Below, one piece after another: positions 27,001-37,921 of a stretch of 64,000 nucleotides of DNA (position 1 is its first letter; every line of letters starts with the position of its first letter). The notes below the pieces were generated by a model that saw only the letters and a program-made list of their open reading frames with translations, was not told the DNA's origin and ran no database searches. A program made the translations under genes and the position numbers. The stretch lies in NCBI GenBank assembly GCA_905178155.1, contig CAJINV010000014.1, positions 1,315,242 through 1,379,241 on the forward strand. Reading direction: 5' to 3'. Source of the stretch: Amoebophrya sp. A120 (Eukaryota; Sar; Dinophyceae; Syndiniales; Amoebophryaceae).

Positions 27001-28095
27001 TGGAACTTGTAATGCTGTCTGCGGATTCTACAAATATCTGTGTTGCATGAGCAGCAAGAAGCGTCCAGCTCTTGGCACGCACCAGAAAGGGCATTTGTCA
27101 TGCGTGATAAGCATCAAGAAGCTCTCACAAAATCTGTGATGCTAGGACCTGCATCACTGACCTCATGGGTCATGCAAACTGTGCATGACAAACCCCGACT
27201 CTTCCAGACCCAGACATATTTGCATATGATACAAGCGGAGCTGAAACAAATCGCGGCACTGATGAAGCAGGACGGGGACATGCGGCGGAAATTGGAGAAG
27301 TTGAACAAAACAGTAGCGCAGCGGTCGAATATCGCAGCGAGGAAGAACAAGGCGAAAAACAACTTGTACTATGGCAGGAACAACAATAAAAGCGGCTACA
27401 TCAGCAATCTTGCGCCCATTCCAGAGGGAAGTGAGAGCGAAAATGCAGCTTCTTGCGAGAAACTAAACAAGCAGGACTTCTACAGAGACCACGGCGATGT
27501 CGTGTCCGACGATGATGATTCATTATTCCATGAACAACAAATTGCCTCCCTGAACAGCGACAAGTATCTGTCCCAAGAAGCAGAGAAAATCGCGCGGAAG
27601 CGGCAGAAACTCCAGACGGAGCTGCAGAACCGGAAGAGCAAGGCGCGCGCGCTCTGTCAGGAGTGCGGTATTCCCGTGGAAAATCTGCTATTGGAAGAGG
27701 CTGGGGAGGAGCGAAAGCGGGTAGGGAAAGGGCTGACGTCGGGGACAGGACCACAGGGAACAACAATTGTGAGTACTTCTTCTACAGCACCAGCTTCGAG
27801 AGCCAGTTTGTTCGCAGCAATCGACGACTTGCGGAAGACAAAACAGGACCTATACGACTACGGCGCGACGAATCTCGAACTTCTGCTTCACAAAAAAACT
27901 TCACCGCAGTTCTTGAACAGTCCGGCTTGCGCCCGCGTTGCAACCACCGTCGCAGAAAAAGTCGAGCAAGCGGTGCTGGAAACCGGCGAGAATCTGGCAG
28001 CTCTGACCGGCGGCACACAAGTGGTGACCACAACCATGTCACCGGAAATGTATTTCCAGCAGGAGTTTTTTGGAAACGACAACGAGGCTGACTAA
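12037..28095 (+). CDS. Giant low-complexity protein of unknown function, ten exons
   Basis: Predicted exons: 12037-12120, 12299-12355, 12531-23316, 23448-24126, 24277-24328, 24546-25832, 26158-26194, 26350-26671, 26932-26967, 27237-28095. All joins keep one frame, giving about 4,732 residues. The first three introns are GT-AG; the other six are TIR elements with 5-bp TSDs. Exon 3 alone is 10.8 kb. The protein is mostly Ser/Thr/Gln/acidic low complexity with scattered globular islands: near 13640-13800, 13990-14350, 15940-16360 (LFPGKFAEMKNVLRDRALL...), 21220-21760, and 22120-22330 (a small beta-rich stretch with VGTIITRADGAVLVV). After the exon 3/4 join come GCGGVPCTRQWAVDEDDDQ and, later, RLRPATPYNPYNWDNYS, which looks conserved. 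The C-terminus is helical and coiled coil. I do not recognise a family. Confidence 0.7.
24122..24276 (+). mobile_element. Introner 1 (family A) in the giant gene
   Basis: The element covers 24127-24271 (145 nt). It starts TATGGACTGCAAAAGTATCG, its right arm is the inverse (CGATACTTTTGCACAGGATA), and it is flanked by TTTGA at 24122-24126 and 24272-24276. Removing the element and one TTTGA copy joins AGG AAA TTT GA to A GAA AAG TAC in frame (RKFEEKYEQNELW). No GT-AG pair fits the frame, so splicing would be non-canonical. Confidence 0.85.
24324..24545 (+). mobile_element. Introner 2 in the giant gene
   Basis: The element covers 24329-24540, between GCTTC copies at 24324-24328 and 24541-24545. 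It begins TACGC and ends GATA. Its imperfect TIRs share an AACTGTGT core near 24342 and its inverse near 24519. Excision gives LKGFEYRLRPATPYNPY in frame. A GTGTAA donor at 24346 with the TAG at 24539-24541 is an alternative that is also in frame and keeps six more residues. Confidence 0.7.
25828..26157 (+). mobile_element. Introner 3 (family C) in the giant gene
   Basis: The element covers 25833-26152 (320 nt), starts TATTA and ends GATA, with imperfect 5-bp flanks TCGAG and TCGAA. Its TIR core is CCCCACCCCATATC at about 25851-25864 against GATATGGGGAGGGG at about 26122-26135. Excision joins GTT TTC GA to A GCA ATT TCT (VFEAISLESLEKW), linking two different frames. Its interior resembles introner 12 at 60.2-60.6 kb (shared GCAAGACAGA...GATTTGTGG segments). 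Confidence 0.7.
26190..26349 (+). mobile_element. Introner 4 (family A) in the giant gene
   Basis: The element covers 26195-26344 (150 nt) between AGAGG copies at 26190-26194 and 26345-26349. It starts TATCCTGTGCAAAAGTATCG and ends with the inverse, CGATACTTTTGCAATGCATA. Excision gives EKWEEEYEKERLSEEQ in frame. Because this TSD contains AGAG and ends in G, the boundary can also be read as a canonical GT...AG intron (26194-26348). Confidence 0.85.
26667..26931 (+). mobile_element. Introner 5 (family D) in the giant gene
   Basis: The element covers 26672-26926 (255 nt) between GTGGC copies at 26667-26671 and 26927-26931. It starts TATGACC and ends TTATA. The TIRs run about 45 bp; the shared core is ATCTCAAACGTTACAATAGA on the left against its inverse near 26885-26905. 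Excision gives QLRVAEVRGEKKKD in frame. Confidence 0.85.
26963..27236 (+). mobile_element. Introner 6 (family B) in the giant gene
   Basis: The element covers 26968-27231 (264 nt) between CAAGC copies at 26963-26967 and 27232-27236. It starts TATTCAC and ends GATA. The TIR core TGTCTCGGTCTGGAAGAGT on the left is matched by the inverse near 27199-27218. Excision gives KKKDLQAELKQIAALMKQ in frame, a clean coiled coil. The same TIR family recurs at 48.6 and 50.6 kb. Confidence 0.85.
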
Positions 28096-28677
28096 GTAGT
28101 TCTTGACACTAGTTTCGTATTCTCCCTCACGTGCAGATCCTGCACCGACCGGAATGTGTCGCTAATGGGTTTTCAGGGTTTTTTCCTGGGTTAGGGTTAT
28201 TTATTCGAGATAGCGCCTTGCACGATTTCAGTCAACATTCTATGAACAAAGAAAATCAAAATATCATGCAGGAAAAACTGTGAAAACTCCTGAGAACACG
28301 TTAAGCGTAGACCTTTTCCACCTTGTTCAACATTAACGAGAAGCGAGCCATTATTTCTTCACAGGAGCAAATTAAGCATGAATCCTTCTCACGGCCACGA
28401 TAAGGATTGTTTTGGATCTTATCACTATCATGTTGGAGAAACATCAACAAGTTTTGCTCTGAGCAGTTGAGTAGCCACCAGGAACCGTTTTTGCAAATAA
28501 AAAATGACCCCAGCATTAAGTAAATTAGATTTTGAATTTGTATTTGCCAGCAGCTTCTTTTTGGCGCGGGCAGGAGTTGTACACATGGGTTTTTCTACTT
28601 TCCCGCCTCCCTATTAAAAATGAACCTGACGATTATCATTTTGATTGTCAATGCCTGACGGTTAAGTATGAAACAAC

Positions 28678-28711
28678 AAGAATACCAAAGCCAATACGTC
28701 CTGCAGCTGCG
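28678..28711 (+). repeat. Dispersed repeat, copy 1
   Basis: The sequence beginning AAGAATACCAAAGCCAATAC occurs at 28678, 30408 and 32587. Copies 1 and 2 share the next 14 bases (TGCAGCTGC...). Copies 2 and 3 share a longer downstream part (GCTTGCAGCTTATGGCTTTC). The three copies lie across the gene-poor region. Confidence 0.75.
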
Positions 28712-29970
28712 GAGACGTCTGCCAATTCCAATTCCGTCTGCCAATTAGGTAAATGGCTAGAGTAGTAGAAGCAGGGGCGCGAGGTCTAGCAGCAGCTCTT
28801 GTCTTCGTTTCTTTTTTTTTCATCTTCGCGCCCTGATATAGAGCAGAATGAAAAAAAATGCCTTTCAGCCGGAGAAACAGCTGTCAGCCAGAGCCTCATC
28901 CGCCTGGGGCTACGCGCCTGGCCTCCGGTGCGTAGTGCCAGGCGGCTGCTTAGCTACTACCCCTATTGCCAGTACTCTAGCTACTTAGTTAGCATAGGGC
29001 ACTTCACTAGCGTGGCTAGCATACTGCTGCCATAGGTTTTTTTTCGATGATGATAAAAGTTGAGAAACCGGGTAGCTGGGTTAGCCCGGTAGTGCGCCGA
29101 GTGACCCAGCATCGGACGGGCGCGCAGGCTCTATGTTTCCACCGGCCCTATGGGTGCCGTTTGTCATAGGTTTGCTATATAGCAGCAGACTTTGGGTTTA
29201 CACATGCAGCATATGTAGGACGCTGCGCGCAGAAGTGCAGACGCTTTCGAACGTGCCTGCATATCCTACATGCCCTACATACCCTACGCGTTGCATGTTT
29301 CTCACTGCGCGCGCGCAGCGCGCGCCCCGAGAGTTTTTGTTTTCTGCGTGCAAACGTATGCCGATCCGAGCGCGTGCAGTGTGCGCCACGAAAAATCTTT
29401 TCCGTCCTGCATTCATCTCCCGATCGGCGCGCGCGCGCCCAAGAAAAGTAGACCCCTATCTGCATTTTTTTTTCTTCGCGCGCGTCCAGAAAATTTTTTG
29501 GGCTACGGGTCTGCATGGATGTGGCGCCGCTCATCGCGCCAGGTGGCGCGGCGGGTTAGTTTCGACGTTCGTGCGAGACCAGAAAATAGAACTGCCGAAA
29601 TGTGTCAAAGTCCTGGCATAAGTTGGCGACATACCCCACGCACCCTATGCGCGGCATGTGCAGGATGTTGCTGAGGGTTACGGGCTTCAAGCTTATTGCG
29701 TACGCCTTTCGCTAACAGGTAGGTGGGGGGGAAGTAGGCCAACACCATAGCAGTGCTGGCCTTCGGTGGTTGGGGGGGGGTTGCGGTGGTTTCTGGATTT
29801 CTACCTCTATTCCTTTTTTCATCTACTTCGCTATAGTCATCCCTTTACCTTTTCTCTTTAATTATAGAGTTCCTTCATATGTCGATGTCCCGAATAGATA
29901 AGTGGGGGGGGAAGTAGGCCAACACACAACACCATAGCAGCGGGGGGGGAAGGGTGCCGGAGGGAGGGTG

Positions 29971-30090
29971 GCGATGGGTGGCGATGGGTGGCGGTGGGTG
30001 GCGATGGGTGGCGGTGGGTGGCGGTGGGTGGCGGTGGGTGGCGGTGGGTGGCGGTGGGTGGCGGTGGGTGGCGGTGGGTGGCGGTGGGTG
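29971..30090 (+). repeat. Decanucleotide minisatellite
   Basis: Twelve tandem 10-bp units of GCGGTGGGTG or GCGATGGGTG without interruption; the last eight are identical. A shared sequence (GAAGTAGGCCAACAC...ACCATAGCAG) occurs at about 29731 and 29910, with a degenerate copy near 30230. Confidence 0.95.
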
Positions 30091-30407
30091 GCGCTCGGTC
30101 GTGCTGGTTTTTGTACCCAGATAGCTACATATATACATAGGCTACTCCATTCATAGTCTAAAAAAAAAATGAACATAGTGCTATAGCTATAGACCATATA
30201 TTATAAAGATGTATGAAGATAGATAAGCGGGGGGGAGTAAGGGAACACCATAGCAGCGGGGGGAGAAGGGTCGTGGAAGGGTTTGTCGTCTTTTTCCCTT
30301 TTTTCCAAAACCTTCAAACACATCGGGAGTCAACTTCGCTGCAGTTCTTGCACAAGTAGGAAAAAAATGCCAATCACGATGCTACTGCTCCTATTTGCTC
30401 TCATACC

Positions 30408-30475
30408 AAGAATACCAAAGCCAATACGTCCTGCAGCTGCAGAGATATAGTGCTTGCAGCTTATGGCTTTCGCTT
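30408..30475 (+). repeat. Dispersed repeat, copy 2
   Basis: Second copy of the AAGAATACCAAAGCCAATAC repeat. It carries both the TGCAGCTGC segment shared with copy 1 and the GCTTGCAGCTTATGGCTTTC segment shared with copy 3. Confidence 0.75.
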
Positions 30476-31039
30476 TGATTACCCCTACGACGGCGGGTGA
30501 AGTTCAGGCGTCGAAATACTGCAAAAGAACTTCCAAAAAACTTTGAAAATTTCAAATTTTCTTGGTCGCCAGAATGAAAAAAAAACCGAAAGTTGCCCGC
30601 CCACTTCCAAAAAAAAAAATGGGCTCTTGACAGTACGTGGAAGGAAAAAAAAAACTCGGAAACGACACGCAGGCCCAAAAAAAAAGCTGCAGGGGGAGGC
30701 TGAGTCTGGGTTTTCCTATTTTGCTCTTTCGCCCCATAGCAAAAGAGCTGCTCTGTGCTTCATGGGCGCGACAGAAATCACACTCTCCCCTTCCAAAAAA
30801 AGAAACCCCTCGCCCGGTAGTAACTCGGCGAAAAAAATGGCACTGCTGCGGCAGTGGTCTGCGAGCGAATTTCTGTGCAGCTACGCTTGGCGGCCTTTCG
30901 CAATATCAAGCGCCACAGTTACGGCGTGAAACGGGGCCGGCCCCGGGTCCGGCCGCCAATTATCGGCGACCGGCATCGCGGGATCCGCTCGTAGCTGGCT
31001 GCCTTTTTCAGCCCTCTATGAATGACATGGGAAAAGTTC

Positions 31040-31850
31040 GTAGAGAATACCATGCGGCACGCACCCCGCGCCGGCGGCACGGTGGGAGTTGGTTGGCCCA
31101 AATGGCGCGGTGTTCGGGACGGCCAAAGTGCCCGAATCCGCTCGGGGAAGGTGTTAAAAACGCAGGCATTTTCCTGGCCCGACTCTGTCTGTGGCCAGAA
31201 AAATCGCGAGTTTTCCTGCTCAAAAGACTTTGAAAAGACTTTGAAAAGACTTTGGAAAGACTTTGGGGAAAGCGCCCAGAAGTGCGCGCTTTTTGAAAGC
31301 TTCGCCCGATGTTATGGTCAATTTTGGCCATGCAGAAACGGGAGCGTTTTCCAAAGTCTTTTCGAAGTCTTTTCCAAAGTCTTTTCAAAGTCTTTCCAAA
31401 GTCTTTTCAAAGTCTTTTCAAAGTCTTTTCGAAGTCTTTTCAAAGTCTTTTGCTCCGACTTTGGCGAGGCGCCAGGCCTCAAACTTATGGCATGGGAAGT
31501 TGGCCCATACCGTCGGGATTCGGCCAGTCGGCCGGGTCCAAAAGAAGCAAAAAAGGCCACTTTTGGCCATTCTTGTGTTGCCATGCCGCCGGGGCTGCGC
31601 GCGTGCCGCATGGTATTCTGGGCACCAAAGTCGCAGCGCCGCGAAGTTGGGAGGCGGCGCGGCGCATGTGACATCTGCGGGGTCGCAGTACCGCCGGCGC
31701 TGCGCGCGTGCCGCATGGGTATCTGGCCGCATCTTTCCTAGCGCCGCCTCCGAAGCGGAAGCAGTTCGCGGCGCCGCGATTTTGGGGGCATGTGACACAC
31801 GGGGCGCCGTAGTGCCGCCGGCGCGGCATGCGTGCCGCATGGGTATCTGG
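31040..31850. repeat. GC-rich 35-40-bp repeat, three direct copies and one inverted copy
   Basis: A unit containing CCGCCGG, then GCGTGCCGCATGG and (G)TATCTGG, occurs at about 31588, 31691 and 31813, and inverted at about 31049-31078. Spacings are about 103 and 122 bp, and the flanks (GTGACAT/GTGACAC and gGGCG) are also related between copies. Confidence 0.7.
31221..31451. repeat. Inverted array of an AAAGACTTT-type unit
   Basis: Left arm 31221-31266 has tandem AAAAGACTTTG units of 10-11 bp. After an 80-bp spacer, the right arm 31347-31451 has the reverse-complement unit, CAAAGTCTTTT, about ten times. The arms could pair into a long imperfect hairpin. Confidence 0.9.
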
Positions 31851-32416
31851 CAGCGTTTTTCCTTCTGCCTACGTCGCGCCCCAAGTGGGCCCACTGCTTT
31901 ACCACGCCGCGCAGTCCTCTATTACAGCAACAAATGGCGACGAAGCTCCGCGCGCCCTATGATGAAATTCTGGCTACCTGGAAGAGCGGGGCTCTAACAG
32001 GACAGGGGGGGCAGGTGCAGCGCTGGGGGGATAGAGGGCAGCAATGCGCTGCGATGTTCTTTTTCGCGCTTTTCCTTTTTGCCTGCGTGGCTGTGTTTGG
32101 CGCAGCTATTTCGGCTACCCAGGGAGGCGTCCTCCTAGCGGGGTGGGTGGTGTGGTCGGTAGTATCGTCATGCTTCGGCGGGGTATTTATACACTCTCTC
32201 GCGTCAGTCTTTTGCCCGAGTGGAGCGGTTTCCTCGCTGTATCGGTGGGGGCCGCGCTTTTTTCCTTGGGCGGCCGCGATTGGCCAAATGAATTCGGGTG
32301 GGGCTCTGGGTTCCGACCTCCAAGCGCGGGCGCTTGTTCTTTGGGCCCCACCACCCTCCCCCGGCGCCCTCCCTCGGCTTCAGTGTATCGCCAAACAGAA
32401 TGGGAAGCCGGCCAAG

Positions 32417-32585
32417 GGGTTTGACCATGACCCTGCACCGCTCAAACAGAATGGAAGGAAAGGCCCGGAGGTTGGCCATTCACCAAAAGGCAAAGGGCGG
32501 GAGTTTGGCCATTCACTAGGAGGGGAACGTCGGGAGTTTGACCATTCACCAGAAGGGCAGGCTCGGGAGTTTGCCCACTCACCCA
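32417..32585 (+). repeat. Tandem repeat of about 33 bp
   Basis: Four or five units contain GGGAGTTTGGCCATTCACC or close variants, at about 32468, 32499, 32532 and 32565, with a degenerate unit at 32417. They are separated by A/G-rich linkers. Confidence 0.8.
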
Positions 32586-32586
32586 C

Positions 32587-32661
32587 AAGAATACCAAAGC
32601 CAATACGTCCAATTGAGACATAGCGCTTGCAGCTTATGGCTTTCCACCTTTTCGCTTGGAT
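32587..32661 (+). repeat. Dispersed repeat, copy 3
   Basis: Third copy, beginning AAGAATACCAAAGCCAATAC and continuing with GCTTGCAGCTTATGGCTTTC. It lies at the right end of the GC-rich part of the region. Confidence 0.75.
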
Positions 32662-34377
32662 GTCTGTGAAATAAAGCCAGCAAGAATGATAAACGACAGC
32701 GCACTAACGTTGTTGCACTAGTAAACGGGCGTTATTTTGTATCTTTGTGAGGTTCTTGCGTACTATGGAGGGTGGCGTGCGTTGCTTCTGAGTCATTTCT
32801 TTGCTGCTTCGAGCAGTTAGGCCCTCCCTAGAAGAAGTGTTGATTTCTTGTTGTGTTTTCGTTGTATTGAAAGTAAAACAGCTCTTTAGAAAGAATTTAG
32901 GTCCTCGAAAAAGGGTCGAAAAGTCAATGCAAGAATCAAACTGATACACACTCATAGAACATAAAAAAAGTTTTGCTACGTCAACACCAGTTTTCCAGAA
33001 ATTTTGATTTTGTGAATTGAGTACGGTCAGTACGTCTGAGAAATTTGTTTATTCTTGTATCAATGGCCCGAAAAGAAAACTAGGCTAAAATGTTTGCGAA
33101 ATTCAGATCCGGTCGTTTGCTGTAATAAATTTCTATCATCAAGGTGCTGCTAATATGGTGTTTTTTTTATTGAAATAGGCCTACTTCTTAGGTGACCACG
33201 AGTAACAGTAAGTGCAAGCTAGTGGAAGTAGTTCATCTAGTTGGCAAAAAACCAAAAATTCTGACTGGTGGTAGCTCGTCCTCGTCCAGGAAAAACAAAG
33301 GAACAACCACGAGATCCGCGTTCACTACCGCTGCGTAAAAATGAGGAAGAAAATATGCGCGTCGTCAAAATGCGACTGCGTATGTTCTTCCGATGAAGCG
33401 CTGCTGGATTTTCCCATCGTTCCAGTTGGCGTGCTGTCGAAGGCAACGAACAGTTTTCAATGTTTTGCGGTCTTTTGGCCCCCCGAGATCAATTAAACTG
33501 TTGCATTCAAATAACCTCCTCTTCCTGCAATCAAATAAACCGATCTAGGCATGGACTTCATGATGTAGTTGTTGATCCATCTTCAAAAACCAGAAGCAAG
33601 GGAACGACACCCGCGCCGAGTTGATCCGACGGAGAGGCGGGTTGAAAATTGTCATCAAAAAATGCTCGTTCTCTATTTGTTATTGTTTTTGCGATTAGCT
33701 GCTTGTTCCAAAAGAATTGCATTACTGGTCTGGATCTTGATCTTCTCTGATCTCAATGGTAAAAATCCGCGGCTCGTCAGTTGTGATCTGTTTGTTTCTT
33801 CGAGATCTGCTGCAAAAAGCCCCTGTGCGAAATATATAATGTGCAAAACCAAAGATGTTGATCCCATGTTATGTATCGAGAACTGAAGCATTTTTTGCTT
33901 TCTACAGAATTTATCTTTTCATTTTTTTTTTCCGTCCGGTGAACCAAACAGCAGGGGGTGGTCATCCTGGTCTCTCAGGCGCAATATTCTGTTGAGGCGG
34001 TTTTAGTTCGACATGATTGGTGTGACAATGCTAGCTACTTCCGTTTCATTACCACTCATGATCTCGCTCCTTTTGTACTAGAAAGCCGTTGTTGTAGAGG
34101 TTCTTGATCGTTCGAAGAAAAGACCCTAATTTGTTTCACGCACTTGGATGGCACCGCGTCCCTGCGCGGGGTAGTTCGTCGTCTCCCGCTCCCAGTAGTT
34201 GTATTAATTGACAACCTGCCTTACTGCAAGACCAAGAGCTTCTCGACCACATGACGCACCCTAGTTGTACTCTTTAATACTAGCCGCGACCACCGACCGC
34301 AAGAGCAGAAGAATTCGCATTTTTATTGACCTCCATCGCGGACGACGAGGACGAAAAAATAAACGTCGCGAATAAAA

Positions 34378-37300
34378 ATGCCCCAAGGCAAGTTTATCAG
34401 CGGCTACCCGATTTTTCCGCACGGGAAAAAGAGTTGGCAGTACCAGAGCCGGGTTTTATCGGAGGCGGCGCAAAAGTTGCCCAACCTCGTTTTTGATTTT
34501 TACGCCTGGGACGACCTGCGGTTCGTGAGTCCAGAGAGGATCTTCGCATCCCATGTCGAGCACAAGCGGCTGAAAGATGAGAACGGGGAGGTGTTGACAC
34601 TGGACGCATCTTCTGCTGCATCTGAAGCAGGAAGACAGGCGAAGAATAACAGATTTTCCGTAGCCGATAAGACCATCGGGGCTTCGTCTTCAAAGGAACG
34701 TCCTCCGAAGAAGAGTGGGGTGTTGAAACCGGGAATAAATACCGCGTTCAAACCGGATGTCAGTGAAGATTTCGGGACGCGAAACGCAACGGCTTCGCTG
34801 CTCGAGGGGCAGAGTCCGGACAATTGGAACAACTTCTATGGGGACAATAACGAACAGAATGTGTCGCTCACCCCGCCGGCAGTAGAAGAAAATGCGGACC
34901 AAATCCCGCCGGGGCGGCCGACGCCCGCAACTATCATGCACCCAACGATACCCGGGGGGCCGGGAAAAATGAATCCAAAGACGGGGCAGAAAAATCCAAC
35001 CATTACCGAAATGAAGGCCAGCAAATACACAATTCCATGTATTCTTTTAAGTTGTACATTTTTCGATGGATTTGATACAATAGCGAACATCAGATCATGC
35101 AGGTACAACCACCACAGAAGCCTTCTTCTCATTCTCTGTTTGATGCGAAAATCTGTCTATGTTTTAGAAAAATCTGTTGGTTCGCCTTCGCTCAAAGAAA
35201 TAGGTACATCGAAGCTCTATCGCTCTATCCACTTCGACCTCTCAAATAAAACAGGTCCCCACCCCGTGGTCGAGCATGGCGAGCGGCTGTTGATCGACCG
35301 AAAACTTTTCGATGACCTCTGTGTCTGGCAGCGGCGGTCCGGGCCGAAGGCCATGTTTACCGTCAGCCTGATCGTGCCCACGTATTCGGTCGATCAATGC
35401 GAGGAAAACCATCCCGTGCTGCCGCGTCTGAATAAGCCGGTATAGACAATATAAATATGAGCTAGTTTTTTTCTGCTTGTAGCATGTGTATTTGTGTTTC
35501 TGTAGCTTTATAACCACCCCACATTCTGTTTCTGGCGCGGCTGCTGCTGCGAGGAAAGTAACTTCGGCACTTCCGGCAGTAAACATGACATTCCATCGAC
35601 ACGTCGACACAAACTACTCACAGGACATGGACCTCGTCTGCATCGGCGCCGCCACCCTGTATTGGGATCACCAGGTGGGCGACGTGGATGACCAGGGAGA
35701 GCCCATTCCGTCGGTCTGCATCCCGTACTTCGGCACGATTTTTGGGCTTCGTGGACAGAAGCTCGGGGAGATCTTCATGCACTACATTCTGGAGACGCTC
35801 TCGCACACACTTTGGAACAAAGAGGCCCACTTCCGCGCGCACGAGGAAAAAATTTCGCTCATGCAGGAGCACAACCTCGCCACCGACCTCGATTACATTG
35901 GGTGGCGACACACAAACAGCCACCTCGGGAAGTTCGGGCGTCTGGTGAGCAACAAGAGACCGAATAATCGCGACGAGGGCCGGGTGTGCGAACTTTACTT
36001 ACCCGCGACGAAGAAGGCGGTCCCGTTCTGGCAGAAGATGGGGGGGCAGCTGATTGAGGTGTTGAACGAAGACAATCTCGCCAACGAGGACTCTCCCTCC
36101 GCGGCAGGAGGAGACAACAACAACGCGACCCAAATAAAGAAGCAAAACATCGTGAACTACGCCGACCAAACGCTGGTTCTCGGGACGAAAAACGTGAAAA
36201 ACGACCCGTTCAAGAGGGAACACATCTGCACGGGGCAGGTGGCCGAGGAGATGCACTGCTTCTCGCAAAGCACCACGCAGCTGTTTTACATCGACTATTT
36301 GGAGGTTTTGGAAAGAACGAAAATTCCGCTCCTCCCGAACGCAGCGGCTTTACACTCCTCCTTCCTCACGGCGGAGAACTTCTGGCTGTTCCGGGAGGAG
36401 AGCCGCGCCAGGGAGGCGCGGTTGCGGATCAAGATGTTGCCGACGTCCGACGTGAAGAAGGACGTGGACGGGTGGACGTTACTGCACGAAGCGGCGCAAA
36501 GCGGGGACGACACACTCGTGGACGCTGCGGTGCGGCGACGGGTGGACCCGCAGTCACCGGATCACGAGTGGAAGCAAACGCCGATCTTCTATTCGGCGAA
36601 CCTCAACAAATGCGACGTACTTGATGTTTTATACTGATTCGCAGCTTGTTCACCTTTTGTTTTCTTTCACCATCATGCAATCTTTGGGGTTTTTTTCCTT
36701 TTCGTCGCAAAAAACTCCTCAGAAATGAAGTTTCTTCACGTTCACCCCAGAAATATTAAAATTGACCCTTCCAATCATCTCCAGGCCATCGCGATCATGA
36801 TAAAAGCGGGTGCCAAAGCCAAGCACTACGATGTGAACGGGCAGCCCGCGCTTTTCTACGCGGCCAAGCACAACAGTCTGGAGGCCGCGAAGATGTTCGT
36901 CGAGGAGCATGGCGTCAGCAAAAACACCCGCGACGCGTGCCGCAGGAACGCGTTTTACTATGCGCAGCAGAGCGACCAAAACGGGTCCCACGCGGAGATG
37001 ATGAAGCTGCTCGCGGTGGAGGAAGACAGTGACGAGAGCGATTCCAGTTCGGACGAAAAGCAGAAAAAGGTGAAGACCCGCAACCCCTCCGCGCGCATTG
37101 CGGCCCAACGGGCCCAGCAGGAGCAGCAGCTGCGCTGGGCGGACTTACCCTACTGTCCGAGTGCCGAGGCACAGATCAAGCACAAGCTGATGTCGGGGGG
37201 AAGTAGCTCGGCGTTGCTGAAACCCTCCGGCCACGCGGCACAGAATCTCCAGTTGTTGACGAAAGGAGGCGGGGGTGGACCTCCGGGAGGTGTGGCCGGG

Positions 37301-37921
37301 AATAACAGGACAGGTGCTGGGACGAGTGGTAGTTCTAGCTCCTCCTCGACTTTGGCCGGCGGGACGAGTGCAGCTGGTCGTGGTGCAACGTCACAAGCAG
37401 CAGCGGCACACGCACAGCACCAGATGTTTCTGCAGCATAAAGGCGGCAGTGGTCCACCCCCAGGGAGCGGTGGAAAGATGAACGCCGCGGCGGGCCAGCA
37501 TAACTTTTCCGCCCAGCAGAAGGCAGCGGCCGCGCAGCACTTCGCCGCACATCACAAAGGGCAGCACTATAGTAATTACCCAGGTGGAGGTCAGCATCCG
37601 CAATACAACAGCCACGCAGCCGCGGTACAACAACAGCAGCACAACATGCTGATGAAAGGAGGTGGACCAAATGCAGCTCAAAAATCTCATCTACCCCGCA
37701 CGAACAGCGGACAGAAGTCATCACATGTACTCCTCCCACCGCCGCCGAATCTCAATCTCGGAGGACCGCCACGCGGTCCAGGTTCGCTTCCTGCGCAAAC
37801 GCTGTTACCCTTAGACGACGGGATATCCGCCTCGGCGGCGAAATTGATGCGCCCAGGTGGGGGAATGAACCAGAACCGGCGGCCTGGCATGGGCGGCAAG
37901 GGCGGGAATAAGGGGAAATAG
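34378..37921 (+). CDS. Acetyltransferase-like (GNAT-type) plus ankyrin-repeat protein
   Basis: Exons 34378-35038, 35255-35439, about 35579-36616 and 36785-37921 give about 1,006 residues. The first and last introns are GT-AG and in phase. The middle junction is unclear: GTATAG...CAG would give an immediate stop, so exon 3 starts at about 35577-35582 by a non-standard join, or earlier at 35483. Exon 3 holds a GNAT-like segment: an IPYFGTIFGLRGQKLGEIFM strand-loop-helix (about residues 328-350) and LPATKKAVPFWQKMGG (about 423-438), the usual motif A and motif B positions. Ankyrin-type repeats follow, DGWTLLHEAAQSGDDTLVDA (about 577-600) and, across the last junction, NGQPALFYAAKHNSLEAAKM (about 645-665). 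The C-terminal 300 residues are Gly/His/Gln/Ala-rich and disordered. GNAT activity is inferred; the substrate is unknown. Confidence 0.7.

Larger units (their letters stand above)
28096..34377. other. Gene-poor, repeat-rich 6.3-kb region
   Basis: No gene could be supported on either strand. The open frames present are overlapping by-products of GC-rich repeats. The stretch holds a thrice-repeated sequence, a G-rich minisatellite, a large inverted array, several dispersed GC-rich repeats (listed separately) and AT-rich flanks at 28.1-28.6 and 32.7-34.3 kb. Its left end follows the stop of the giant gene and its right end holds the promoter of the ankyrin gene. Confidence 0.6.

Noticed and set aside
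28185-28200. Telomere-like TTAGGG
   Set aside because: A single unit only; no array.
29133-29674. Overlapping 162- and 134-codon frames
   Set aside because: Two frames and their antisense are open together in CG-rich simple sequence; no coding signature.
31832-32623. 263-codon + frame with one hydrophobic segment
   Set aside because: It runs through the GC-rich repeats and the 33-bp tandem repeat, overlaps other frames and has no recognisable domain; an artefact of base composition is more likely.
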